A stretch of DNA of 64,000 nucleotides from NCBI GenBank assembly GCA_023014335.1, contig JAECYW010000016.1:1302001-1366000 (forward strand), read 5' to 3'. The translations under genes and the position numbers were made by a program. This document shows, piece after piece, positions 11,212-20,653 of this stretch (its first letter is position 1; the number at the start of each line of letters is the position of its first letter). This DNA is from Galerina marginata. Taxonomy: Eukaryota > Basidiomycota > Agaricomycetes > Agaricales > Galerinaceae. The notes beneath the pieces are model-generated. The model searched no databases and was not told the DNA's origin. It saw only the letters and a list, made by a program, of their open reading frames with translations.

Positions 11212-12643
11212 ATGAAGCGTGGTTTCCTGACTAACTCTCAACAGAAAGCTCCATCCGCAGTGACTGATGCTACTTCAAACGCACAGAAAAACACAGCAGC
11301 TGAAACCGCTGAGAACCCAACAAAAAAAGGTGCGTCCTGTGTTCATAGATTATCAATGGCGACCCAAATTTCGTATTCGAATTTCCAAGAACAATCAAGC
11401 AAAAAGAGCTCGACTCGTGGCTCTGACAATGCATCTCCCGCTAAGCCCGAACTCGAGAACCTTGTTTTCGTCACCATACCCCCTCGTCGTCCTGGCCGGC
11501 CAGACGATCCAGATGGACATACAGAACTAATGGTACCCAAAAACGGAGACTTGCCAGAAAAAATCAAGAACACCCGAGGATACCCAAAGGCAGTTCCAAA
11601 GACTTCACAGAACTACATAGTCAAACCAACAGAAGACATGGGCATCGCCATGTTCGCGACGCGCAACTTCAAGAAGGGAGATCTCGTATTTGCCGAACGG
11701 CCTCTTCTTTGCGCGCCGGAAACTGTTATGAATCGCATTGACTTTGATTTCGCTGCCACTAGGGGTCTCTCGCCCGACGAGCGGTTGAAGGTTGTGAACG
11801 CCTTGATAGAGAAGAGACTTCAGCATTTGCTGTCCAGGATGTCGGAGGCGGACAAGAAACTGATAATGGAGCTGGAGAATTCGCATAAAGACAAGGAAGA
11901 AAACTTCCCCATTACTGGAAGAATGCGAACGAATTCTTACAGTATCGAAGCATATTTATGGGACGTGGTAGATGGACTGTTTGGGCCGACGAAGTCGGGA
12001 TACTTGATCGTAGGAAATGAGGCTTCTCGCATTAACCACAGGTGAAGGAAACAACTTGTAAAATGTATTCAACTCAACAACATTTTCTAGCTGCATGCCA
12101 AACATTATTCAACGCTTTGACGTCGCGTCATTCTCCGTCCAGTTCCTCGCCTGTGTACCTATCAAATCCGGAGAACAAATATTCTACTCCTACGCCGAAC
12201 AGCGAGATCCTTTCACCCACCGTCAGGCATACCTAATGGAGCATTACAGTTTCAAATGCAAATGTTACGCATGCACAAACAACTCCCCCGAATCCGATGC
12301 CTTTCGACGTGACTTCCCTCAGAAAATCGAGGCGCTGACGGAGAAATGCAACGACTTGATAGGCGGACTTATAGTTATATCACACGGGCAGGCCAGACCT
12401 CGCGTCCCTCGAAAGCCTAATAACCCAAAGATCCATCCAAGACTCAAGAAGGAAGTTCTTGAGCCGGCTTTGAGGCTGCAGGCGGATATCGAACGAGAGG
12501 GCTTGGGTTTGTATCAGGAAGCGTCGGCCTTGTGGTTGGTCATCTCGCGAGCTTGGGAAGTCATTCCTGGGGAGTATGCCGCCAAGAAGAGTCGAGAAGC
12601 GTCTAATGAGGTGACGACGCAGGTCAAGCTGTATGGGCTTTAA
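11212..12643 (+). CDS. SET-domain protein (SMYD-like protein lysine methyltransferase family)
   Basis: Two exons, 11212-12041 and 12091-12643, give 460 aa. The 49-nt intron splits the SET signature: RINH at the end of exon 1 and SCMPN at the start of exon 2 rebuild RINHSCMPN, the S-adenosylmethionine-binding motif. Upstream are the first SET strands (DMGIAMFATRNFKKGDLVFAE). Downstream are GEQIFYSYAEQ and the post-SET cysteines (YSFKCKCYACTN). The N-terminal 130 residues are Ser/Lys-rich and likely disordered. The family methylates lysines on histones or other proteins; the substrate cannot be read here. The first in-frame ATG of the long frame (11212) is chosen; the frame is open for 52 further codons upstream without another ATG. 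Confidence 0.85.
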
Positions 12644-12765
12644 TACCATTTGAATACGCAAAACGATGAAAAGGCGCCGGCGCGGTTTCGTACTTGTTTT
12701 CTTTCATTAGTTGTTTACATTCCTTGTACAAATTATTTGCTGAGAATGTTGCTATTCCTTGTGCA

Positions 12766-13403
12766 TCAAAACTTGAGGGAGTGCCTCCGGATAATAACCA
12801 TGAGCGACGTAGAGTCCATATAGCTGAATAATGAAAGTACGAAGAAACAGCAACCTACTTTACTGACCAGGGTATTTACCGCGAATATGACATCGTCAAT
12901 ATTTGGTTTTCTGTCCAGCAGATAGAACCGACCGGCATGGCCCCAATCCACTATCCATAGCTTTCCGCTGCCATCTAAAATCATATTGCGAGGTGCGAGA
13001 CCTTGGTGTACAAAAACATGTTCGTGGGGTTTGACGCGAGGTCGCAGCGCGGCGAGCACAACCCAGACCGGCACTCGAGAAGCCACCAGTTGAGGTAGCA
13101 GGAGAAATCAGGCGGTGGGGCGTGAGGAATAGGACTGTGTAGGTCCTGAAGGCACTCTGACCTGGCCACGCCGGTGCTCAGCCCGCCGCTTGTCTGAGAA
13201 GTGGCAGAATTCAAGATACGTAGAAAGGACCGCAGTTGCCATGCCATGCGAAAGGTGCTCCACAAATCAAGGTAGTGCCACAGATGCTCCAGCATCAGGC
13301 CGTGAACGCGATCGATGATGGTGAAATGGTCTTCCATCGAATTGTCGGAGCGCCGAACAACGCGACGCACAGCCGGCACCCTTATACTCACCAAGCGTGA
13401 CAC
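12766..13403 (-). pseudogene. Decayed aminoglycoside-phosphotransferase (APH)-like kinase gene
   Basis: The minus strand keeps two family pieces in different frames. One (about 13403-13090) has VPAVRRVVRRSDNSMEDHFT and HAPPPDFSCYLNWWLLE. The other (about 13086-12890) has HVFVHQGLAPRNMILDGSG and LWIVDWGHAG. In this fungal family the catalytic loop reads HxDLxPRN. Here the Asp codon is GGT, giving HQG, a single A-to-G change from HQD. The frame changes between the two pieces near 13085, with no clear splice pair. The C-terminal part after DWGHAG is also lost or unrecognisable. Loss of the catalytic Asp plus the frame break makes a working phosphotransferase unlikely. Confidence 0.62.
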
Positions 13404-13998
13404 CCGAGTTCGAGAGCCGAGAGCTCATAACTGGGGACAATGAATGAAGGAATTGATTTTGCTACAAGGCTCTGGGAAAGTGTTCTGACAGCCTCGATTC
13501 GGATTGTATTGAGGGATGGCGATTGTCGAGGGTACAATACTGAAGAAGCTGTTCGTCCGTGTAGTCGTTAAGAAATTTGTCTTCGAAGATGGCACAAAAA
13601 GGCAGAGCAGGCAATTATTGCAGATTAGTTTCAAAAAAGAGGCGCCATGGACTCGCCCTTCAATAGACCTAGTAAATTACGCAGATGTAGACTCAGTTTG
13701 TGCGAGCATCGCGCTTAAGAGTGGAAGCGGAGACGAAAATTGTAACTAGGCGAAAAGGGTCCGGGTGTGAGACGGCGAAGGAGAATGGGTGGGAGTCGCG
13801 GTCAGCGCCGCCGATGAAGTAGTGTAGGTGACATTGAAGAAGGGAGGCCGGTTGGATGGATGGAGGAGCCAGATACTCGAGTATATCAGCTTACAAATCT
13901 GTGGGAAAGCTGATATAAACTTGGGCGGACTGTCTTCCCTCGTTTCGTTGAATCGACTCGACTAAGTACTCGCCGATTGACTTGATAACTAGGTTTCA

Positions 13999-14232
13999 CT
14001 GAAATTTGGAAATCTACCTTTCGACATCTACGCTGACATCTGCAGTCTTCATGCATGCCTTAATTTGTTCGAAGACGTTTGGAAGACGTGCAAGTCCTTT
14101 GACTCCCTTCATCGTGACTATGCACTTTTGACGCGCTCGACCCGACTGAAGGTGTATCTGCTATACTCCTCAGCTGTACATACGACTAACGCGTATTGGG
14201 CACCCTCCTTTATCTGCCTTACTCACGACTAC
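13999..14232 (+). pseudogene. Decayed F-box gene, copy 1, with large internal deletion
   Basis: Bases 13999-14150 match the F-box start of the intact gene at 30159 (ctttcgacatctacgctg, then the CKS/SLH region). Bases about 14150-14225 match a region more than 900 bp further into that gene (around 31250-31330; shared gctgtacatacga and gcgtattgggcaccc). The intervening coding sequence is gone, so this is a deleted remnant. Confidence 0.65.
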
Positions 14233-14370
14233 ACTCCCGTCGACGCCTCTTCTGCCTCTAAACCGAGCGACGGTGACCCGCAACAGTGCACCGCCCACAG
14301 TCCGATCCTCGAACACAACGTTGGCGCCAGCAGAGGGCCGAAGCAAAGAGCCAGCCAAAGTACCTAGTCG

Positions 14371-14740
14371 TGCTGCTGCTAGCTCTTACCCTTAGCAGTG
14401 CCCCATCCGCCTCATTCTTTGACGCACCTCCTCACTAAGAAGCGGAACCTATGACCACGACGACGAGCAGCAGCAAGCCGTCACTGATACCGTAAACAAC
14501 GACGAGCAGCGCATTGGCTGCTGCTGGCGCAGATAGGGCGTGGTTGATGGTGCCAAGAGAGAGCAGCAACCCGTGCTACTGCTCCACGGATCTTGTGTAG
14601 GAGGCAAGGCGAGCAAGCTAGCAGCAGCACCGAGTTATGTGCTGCTGCTAGTTCTTGAGGCATTCTGCTGCAGTATGGGTTGAGGAGACGACAATCAGTA
14701 TCGTTTCGGGCCACCCCAGCAAGAACCACTAGTTCTCAAC
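14371..14740. other. Linker between decayed F-box and decayed PPPPY copies
   Basis: Rich in CTG/CAG triplets (gtgctgctgctagctc, gacgacgagcagcagcaagc). The equivalent stretch of unit 2 (about 23930-24290) is related (agtcgtgctgctg; tatgggttgaggagacga versus tatgggttgaggaggcga). No coding gene is recognised. The first, membrane-segment exon of the PPPPY gene is missing in both units. Confidence 0.4.
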
Positions 14741-14764
14741 TGATAGGTCGGCGAAACAACTCGT

Positions 14765-15852
14765 AGCCCAGGATACCTACCCCGCCTTTACATCCGTACC
14801 CTCCACCCCCAGCCCTCCGGACCCTGACGTCGACTGGCAAATGCACCACCGCCATACGACCTCTGCGCGTGGAAGGCCATCGATCAGCCGCCTGCCGTAT
14901 CCGACACCGCCGTTCAGTCGTGCTCAAATCAATTCGGTACACAGCACAATCCCAAGGCCAAGAAAGTGGCGAGTTTTAAGAGGCCCGTTGAGGGTAGTCA
15001 TCACCACCATTATTCGAGTATGGGCTCGACGTGCCGGCCGCGTGCGAGATGGGTTGTGGGGGTGGCAGAGGGGGGCTGTTGGGTTGCCAAGGAGGTGGCA
15101 TGGGTTTGATTTGGGAGGGCGGAGGTGGATGATGTGGGTATTGATTGGTGTAGAGCAGACGGAGGTCGAAGACAAGGTTGGCTTGTTTTTCTGAAACAAA
15201 ATATAACGTATACTGATCACCCTACTCTTTCTTTCTTCTAGATGGATTGCCTAGGGGACAAGCTCGGCACGCTCATCGAACAGGGCCGCCCGGCCTTACA
15301 GACTGAAGGAGTCGTCACGAGCGAGGCGCAGGAGGTTGAGATCGACGATAGGCGGGGCGGGTTGGAGGAAGACTCCGCCGACGAGCACGAGGCTGCGCGA
15401 TCTCAGGCTCTGTCCGCGCTCGAGGCTCCAAGGCATAGGCCCAGGCGCGGCCTCCCAATATCGTCCCGCCTGCACGCTCGTCCGGCGTTGGACTGGGGCT
15501 CTACGACTTCCGTCCCTCAACTTCTTTTTCGGGCTCGCTCTCCTCCTCTCCGCACAGAGCAGGCTTCCGCCCCTCTGCCCCTGGCACGGCGCGCGGCTCG
15601 CCGTCGACGTCGTATACCCCCGTAGCTGCTGCCTTCGTGCCCAGCTCTACTCCTGCTCCTGTGTCTGTGTCTGTGTCGGGGATGGGGATGGGCAGGTGTG
15701 TGAAGGGGTCATTGTATGAGAGCGCGTTGTTCGTATCTGGGTCTGCTGCTGAGGACTCGTCGGCGTGGAAGAGCCCGGAGCTGAGGGAGAGTATGGAGAG
15801 GGCGTCGGCGCGGTGGTTGGCTGCTCGTAGGCGGGGTGCGGTGGGCTCTTGA
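14765..15852 (+). pseudogene. Decayed copy 1 of the PPPPY membrane-protein gene (lacks exon 1)
   Basis: Matches exons 2 and 3 of the intact gene at 8874. Shared pieces include gcgtggaaagccatcgatca (here gcgtggaaggccatcgatca), the second intron with its acceptor at 15240 and an exon-3 start reading MDCLGDKLGTLIEQGR. It ends in frame as SPELRESMERASARWLAARR and stops at 15852. The PPPPY stretch is altered (caccaccgcc), the reading frame is broken inside exon 2 and again in the middle of exon 3, and the exon coding the membrane segment is absent. Confidence 0.72.
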
Positions 15853-16579
15853 GCTTGCACTTGAGCTCGTGGTTATTGTGTACCTTTTTCTGGGTGACTG
15901 GCCCACGCGTGTGTCGTGGATATTCCAGACTTCCAAGGGCCGTGGCCTAGTCATTGTTCTAGCTCGTCCTGTGGCCGGTATCGACAATTGGAACTCTACT
16001 GCAAGTCGACGATCGCTCATCGATATCATCGCCATCCTAGAACAACATGGTCGTTCTTACATGGCCCTAGGATGCTTGACAAATCCAATTGCTACGCGCG
16101 CTGTGTTCGTGGATGGTCAATCTAGATCGTATATAGAGGTTGTGTACATATACATACAGATATACCAGAGTCAGGAGGAGAGGAGAGGCGGACGAGGTGG
16201 ATGAACGAGGGAAATCAGAAGAAAGAAATTTGAAATTGTACTTCTCTTCCTGGATACATACCATACGCAGATGGGTAATTTATCTCGTCTCCTTGGGCTG
16301 TATATCAGTTTATATTTCAATGTGGGCATCCCTGCTCTGTGTGGTGCTTGTCCACTGAGAGGGTTGTTGGCAGTTGTTGTAATTCGGGCCGGCTGATAAC
16401 CGCCGAACCCGAGCCTCACAGCATTTCTGCCTTGGGTTATGAGTGTCAAAGTTGTTTCCATCTTTACTGTGGAACAAGTCGATCGACTGCTGGTATTAAG
16501 GTCTGCTAATGTTCAATTATGTGCAAAGCCTGAGATCGCTGATGTAAAGTGATGCTCTATTCCAGGTCAGTTCGACAGG
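15853..16579 (+). promoter_or_regulatory. Region upstream of TPR-CHAT gene 1
   Basis: Retains the 3' flank of the decayed PPPPY copy, then about 200 bp before the TPR-CHAT start. The last bases before the ATG (agttcgacagg) match unit 2 (agctcgacagg), so the duplicated promoter extends to the start codon. No intron joining an upstream exon is needed. Confidence 0.35.
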
Positions 16580-19500
16580 ATGAGTAAACTCGACGAAACG
16601 ATCAGAACTCGCCGTGCAATACTCAATCTCTGTCCTCCCGCCCACCCGAAGCGTTCTCGTTCTCTCGCAAAGCTTGCCGATGACCTTCACACTCGATTTG
16701 AACAGTTGGGCCGAATTGAGGATCTCGAAGACGCGATCTCATCCTACCGCGAAGCACTCACTCTCCGTCCTCCTGGCCATCGACATCGTTCCAGTTCTCT
16801 CAATAACCTAGGCAGTTGTCTTGGAGCTCGGTTTGAGAAACTGGGCCGAATGAAGGACCTCGAAGACGCAATCTCATTCTTCCGCGAAGCACTCACTCTC
16901 TGTCCTCCTGGCCACCCAAATCGTTCCTCCTCCCTCAGCAATCTCGGCCTTGCTCTTCGAACTCGGTTTGATCAGTTGGGCCAAATGGAGGACCTCGAAG
17001 ACGCAATCTCATCCCACCGCGAAGCACTTGCTCTCCGTCCTCCTGGCCATCGACATCGTTCCAATTCTCTCAACAACCTGGGCAGTTGTCTTGGAGCTCG
17101 GTTTGAGAAACTGGGCCGAATGAAGGACCTCGAAGACGCAATCTCATCCCACCGCGAAGCACTCACTCTCCGTCCACCCGGCCACCCAAATCGTTCCTCC
17201 TCCCTCAGCAACGTCGGCACTGCTCTTCAAACTCGGTTTGATGAGCTGGGTCGAGTGGAGGACCTCGAGGACGCAATCTCATCCCATCGCGAAGCAGTCA
17301 CTCTCTGTCCTCCTGGCCACCCGGGTCGTTCCTACTCCCTCGGCAGTCTCAGCAGTGCTCTTGGAACTCGGTTTGATCAACTGGGCCGAATGGAGGATCT
17401 CGAAGATGCAATCTCATACCACCGCGAAGCACTCACTCTCCGTCCTCCCGGCCACCCAAATTGTTCCTACTCCCTCAGCGCTCTTGGCAGTGCTCTTGGA
17501 ACTCGGTTTGCTCAACTGGGCCGAATGGAGGACCTTGAAGACGCAATCTCATCCTACCGCAAAGCACTCACTCTCTGTCCTCCCGGCCACCCAAATCGTT
17601 CGGACTCCCTCAGCGGTCTCGGTACTGCTCTTAAAATTCGGTTTGATCAGCTGGGTCGAATGGAGGACCTCGAGGACGCAATCTCATCCCACCGCGAAGC
17701 ACTCACTCTCTGTCCTCCCGGCCACCCGAATCGTTCCTACTCCCTCAGCAACCTCGGCACTGCTCTTCGAACTCGGTTTGATCAGTTGGGCCGAATGGAG
17801 GACCTCGAGGATGCAATCTCATCCAACCGCGAAGCACTTGCTATCTGCCCTCCTGGCCACCCAAATCGTTCCTCCTCCCTCAGCGACCTCGGCGTTGCTC
17901 TTCATACTCGGTTTGATCCGCTGGGCCGAATTGCGGATATCGAAGACGCGATCTCATTCCACCGTGAAGCACTCACTCTCTGTCCTCCTGGTCACCCAAG
18001 TCGTCCTATGCTCCTCATGCGCCTCAGCAATGCTCTTAACACTCGGTTTGCTCAGCTGGGCCAAATTGAGGACCTCGAAGATGCAATCTCATCCCACCGC
18101 GAAGCACTCACTCTCTGTCCTCCTGGCCACTCAAATCGTTCCTCCTCCCTCAGCAATCTCGGCAGTGCTCTTGGAACTCGGTTTGATCAGTTGGGCCAAA
18201 TGGAGGACCTCGAAGATGCAATCTCATCCCACTGCGAAGCACTCACTCTCTGTCCTCCCGGCCACCCAAATCGTTCCCACTCCCTCAGCAACCTCGGTAC
18301 TGCTCTTCGAACTCGGTTTGATCAGTTGGGCCGAATGAAGGACCTTGAAGATGCAATCTCATCCCACCGCGAAGCACTCACTCTCTGTCCTCCCGGCCAC
18401 CCAAATCGTTCGTACTCCCTCAACAGTCTCAGCAGTGCTCTTCGAACTCGGTTTGATCAACTGGGCCGAATGGAGGATCTCGAAGACGCAATCTCGTCCT
18501 ACCGCGAAGCACTCACTCTCCGTCCTCCCGGCCACCCAAATCTTTCCTACTTCCTCAGCAACCTCGGCAGTGCTCTTCGAACTCGGTTTGATCAGCTGGG
18601 CCGAATGGAGGATCTCGAAGACGCAATCTCATCCCACCGCGAAGCACTCACTCTCCGTCTTCCCGGCCACCCAAATTGTTCCTACTCCCTCAACAGTCTC
18701 AGCAGTGCTCTTCGAACTCGGTTTGATCAACTGGGCCGAATGGAGGATCTCGAAGACGCAATCTCGTCCTACCGCGAAGCACTCACTCTCCGTCCTCCCG
18801 GCCACCCAAATCTTTCCTACTTCCTCAGCAACCTCGGCAGTGCTCTTCGAACTCGGTTTGATCAGCTGGGCCGAATGGAGGATCTCGAAGACGCAATCTC
18901 ATCCCACCGCGAAGCACTCACTCTCCATCCTCCTGGCCACCCAAATCGTTCCTCGTCTCTCCACAACCTTGCCCATACACTTCGAACTCGGTTCATTCAG
19001 TTGAACAAAATTGAGGATCTAGATGAGTCTTTCACTTTGTATGAACAAGCAGCATATGATTTGACCTCAACCTCATGGCATCGGCTTGATGCCGCTCTTG
19101 AGTGGGCAGCTCACTCGCGACATTATCACCACCAATCCCTTATAAGTGCCTACACTGTATCATTGCATCTTCTTGATCAATGCTTCATTTCGCGCCCTAC
19201 TGTTCAATTACAGCACAAGTTCCTCACCGGTGCTAAAATTCCTAAATCTCTGGCGTCTGATGCCGCCTCTGCTGCAATTGAAGCTGGAGAGCTGGTGGTG
19301 GCTGTGGAATTACTTGAACAGGGCCGGGCTATATTGTGGTCAAGGATTGAAGGCTACAGACACCCACTTGACCAGCTGCGCCAGGTCAATAGCGAGCTTG
19401 CTGATCAGGTTGAAAGCCTAAGCAGACAACTGGAACAGCTTGCACTGTCATCCAATTCTGGGTCATTGGATAGTGGTGGCCCTGTGCTTCCAACATCTTT

Positions 19501-20653
19501 GGATGCTCAATTCCGGAACCATCGTATTTTGTCAGGAGATTGGGAAAAAGCAGTAGAGCAAGTGCGGCAAGTTGATGATTTTCGCGATTTTTTACAAGCT
19601 ATTCCATATTCCACCCTCCGAACAGCTGCTACAGCAGGCCCCGTCATCGTCGTTAACATCAGCAAGTACCGTTCTGATGCCATAATACTCTGTACTGAGA
19701 ATACGCCTATTCTCATAACCCTTCCGGAAGCGCACCCTGAGGACCTCGAACAACTCATTGAGCAACTTGGTTCTGCTCGCAATGTCGGTCTTCATGCCGA
19801 TTCTTCCAAACAATTTGTTCCGATTTTACGCAAACTGTGGAATGATATTGTTTCGCCCGTGGTTAGTTGCCTAGCCAAGCTAGGAGTCCCGGAGAAGAGC
19901 CGTATCTGGTGGTGCCCGACATCGGAGTTGTGTGCACTACCACTTCATGCTGCTGGCCCATACCGTCCCAGTGAAAGGAATCTACCAGACATTTACATCT
20001 CTTCCTACACACCAACTCTTTCCGCCTTAATTAGAGCAAGATCTAATCCAATTTCCCAAGCCGTGGCTCCAAAGTTAGTTGTTGTGGGACAACCTGGGGA
20101 TGACCTCCTAAATGTCGGCGAGGAAATCGGTGTAATTCAACAACTAGACGGCTCAGTGGATGTCGTTAGTGGTGCTCGGGCAACTCGTAAAACAGTACTC
20201 CGAGTTCTTCAACATCACTCTTGGGCTCACTTTGCATGTCATGGTCATCTTGGGGACAAGGAAAATCCCTTCCTTGCGTCATTCCAGTTGCATGCCGGCA
20301 GTCGCCTCACCTTACTAGATTTGATGAAAGCTCGTCTGCCCAATGCAGAATTGGCATTCCTATCAGCATGTCATAGCGCGGCCAGCGATCTCATTACACC
20401 CAATGAAACCATCCATCTTGCAGCGGCTTTGCAGTTCTGTGGTTTCCGGAGCGTCGTAGGGACGTTATGGGAAATGAATGATGAAGACGGACCGAATATT
20501 TCAAAGGAATTTTACAAGCACATGTTCCGAAACCCAGGGAAGAAAGCCGATTTTCGAGATTCAGCGGAGGCGCTCAGTGTAGCAATTCGGGAAATGAGGA
20601 GAAACGGCGTGCCCTTATATCGGTGGATTATGTTTGTTCACATTGGCGCTTAA
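16580..20653 (+). CDS. TPR-CHAT protein 1 (tetratricopeptide array plus caspase-like CHAT protease domain)
   Basis: One uninterrupted exon of 1357 aa. Residues 4-813 are 18 tandem repeats of exactly 45 residues (135 bp), consensus LEDAISSHREALTLCPPGHP plus NRSxSLSNLGxALxTRFDQLGRMED. These are TPR-type helical hairpins. A degenerate unit (LDESFTLYEQAAYDL) and a linker follow. The C-terminal 400 or so residues form a CHAT domain, a clan-CD cysteine peptidase fold related to caspases and separase. The expected His is in HFACHGHLGD (His1221) and the Cys in LAFLSACHSA (Cys1264). FRSVVGTLWEMNDEDG is the typical segment after the Cys. Both catalytic residues are intact. Such proteins are abundant in mushroom fungi, with mostly unknown targets. 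The lack of introns contrasts with all multi-intron neighbours. Confidence 0.92.
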   Translation: MSKLDETIRTRRAILNLCPPAHPKRSRSLAKLADDLHTRFEQLGRIEDLEDAISSYREALTLRPPGHRHRSSSLNNLGSCLGARFEKLGRMKDLEDAISFFREALTLCPPGHPNRSSSLSNLGLALRTRFDQLGQMEDLEDAISSHREALALRPPGHRHRSNSLNNLGSCLGARFEKLGRMKDLEDAISSHREALTLRPPGHPNRSSSLSNVGTALQTRFDELGRVEDLEDAISSHREAVTLCPPGHPGRSYSLGSLSSALGTRFDQLGRMEDLEDAISYHREALTLRPPGHPNCSYSLSALGSALGTRFAQLGRMEDLEDAISSYRKALTLCPPGHPNRSDSLSGLGTALKIRFDQLGRMEDLEDAISSHREALTLCPPGHPNRSYSLSNLGTALRTRFDQLGRMEDLEDAISSNREALAICPPGHPNRSSSLSDLGVALHTRFDPLGRIADIEDAISFHREALTLCPPGHPSRPMLLMRLSNALNTRFAQLGQIEDLEDAISSHREALTLCPPGHSNRSSSLSNLGSALGTRFDQLGQMEDLEDAISSHCEALTLCPPGHPNRSHSLSNLGTALRTRFDQLGRMKDLEDAISSHREALTLCPPGHPNRSYSLNSLSSALRTRFDQLGRMEDLEDAISSYREALTLRPPGHPNLSYFLSNLGSALRTRFDQLGRMEDLEDAISSHREALTLRLPGHPNCSYSLNSLSSALRTRFDQLGRMEDLEDAISSYREALTLRPPGHPNLSYFLSNLGSALRTRFDQLGRMEDLEDAISSHREALTLHPPGHPNRSSSLHNLAHTLRTRFIQLNKIEDLDESFTLYEQAAYDLTSTSWHRLDAALEWAAHSRHYHHQSLISAYTVSLHLLDQCFISRPTVQLQHKFLTGAKIPKSLASDAASAAIEAGELVVAVELLEQGRAILWSRIEGYRHPLDQLRQVNSELADQVESLSRQLEQLALSSNSGSLDSGGPVLPTSLDAQFRNHRILSGDWEKAVEQVRQVDDFRDFLQAIPYSTLRTAATAGPVIVVNISKYRSDAIILCTENTPILITLPEAHPEDLEQLIEQLGSARNVGLHADSSKQFVPILRKLWNDIVSPVVSCLAKLGVPEKSRIWWCPTSELCALPLHAAGPYRPSERNLPDIYISSYTPTLSALIRARSNPISQAVAPKLVVVGQPGDDLLNVGEEIGVIQQLDGSVDVVSGARATRKTVLRVLQHHSWAHFACHGHLGDKENPFLASFQLHAGSRLTLLDLMKARLPNAELAFLSACHSAASDLITPNETIHLAAALQFCGFRSVVGTLWEMNDEDGPNISKEFYKHMFRNPGKKADFRDSAEALSVAIREMRRNGVPLYRWIMFVHIGA
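16589..19018 (+). repeat. Coding tandem repeat: 18 units of 135 bp (TPR array of gene 1)
   Basis: Eighteen head-to-tail 135-bp units with no length variation. Within it, about 236 bp from 18421 recur unchanged at 18691, so a two-unit (270-bp) block was duplicated very recently. Units encode one TPR hairpin each. Confidence 0.92.

Noticed and set aside
16140..16579. Possible upstream exon of TPR-CHAT gene 1 joined at tattccag before the ATG
   Set aside because: No upstream frame with a matching donor exists in both units, and the array already starts with a complete repeat just after the ATG.
17238..19004. Long second open frame overlapping the TPR array of gene 1 (366 and 219 codons), also seen in gene 2
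   Set aside because: The 135-bp unit happens to lack stops in a second frame, and 135 is divisible by three, so every repeat stays open. The product is a repetitive echo with no domain; the TPR frame continues into CHAT.
16589..19018. Regular direct repeats that could be mistaken for a CRISPR array
   Set aside because: Units are 135 bp, contiguous without spacers, coding, and in a eukaryotic genome.
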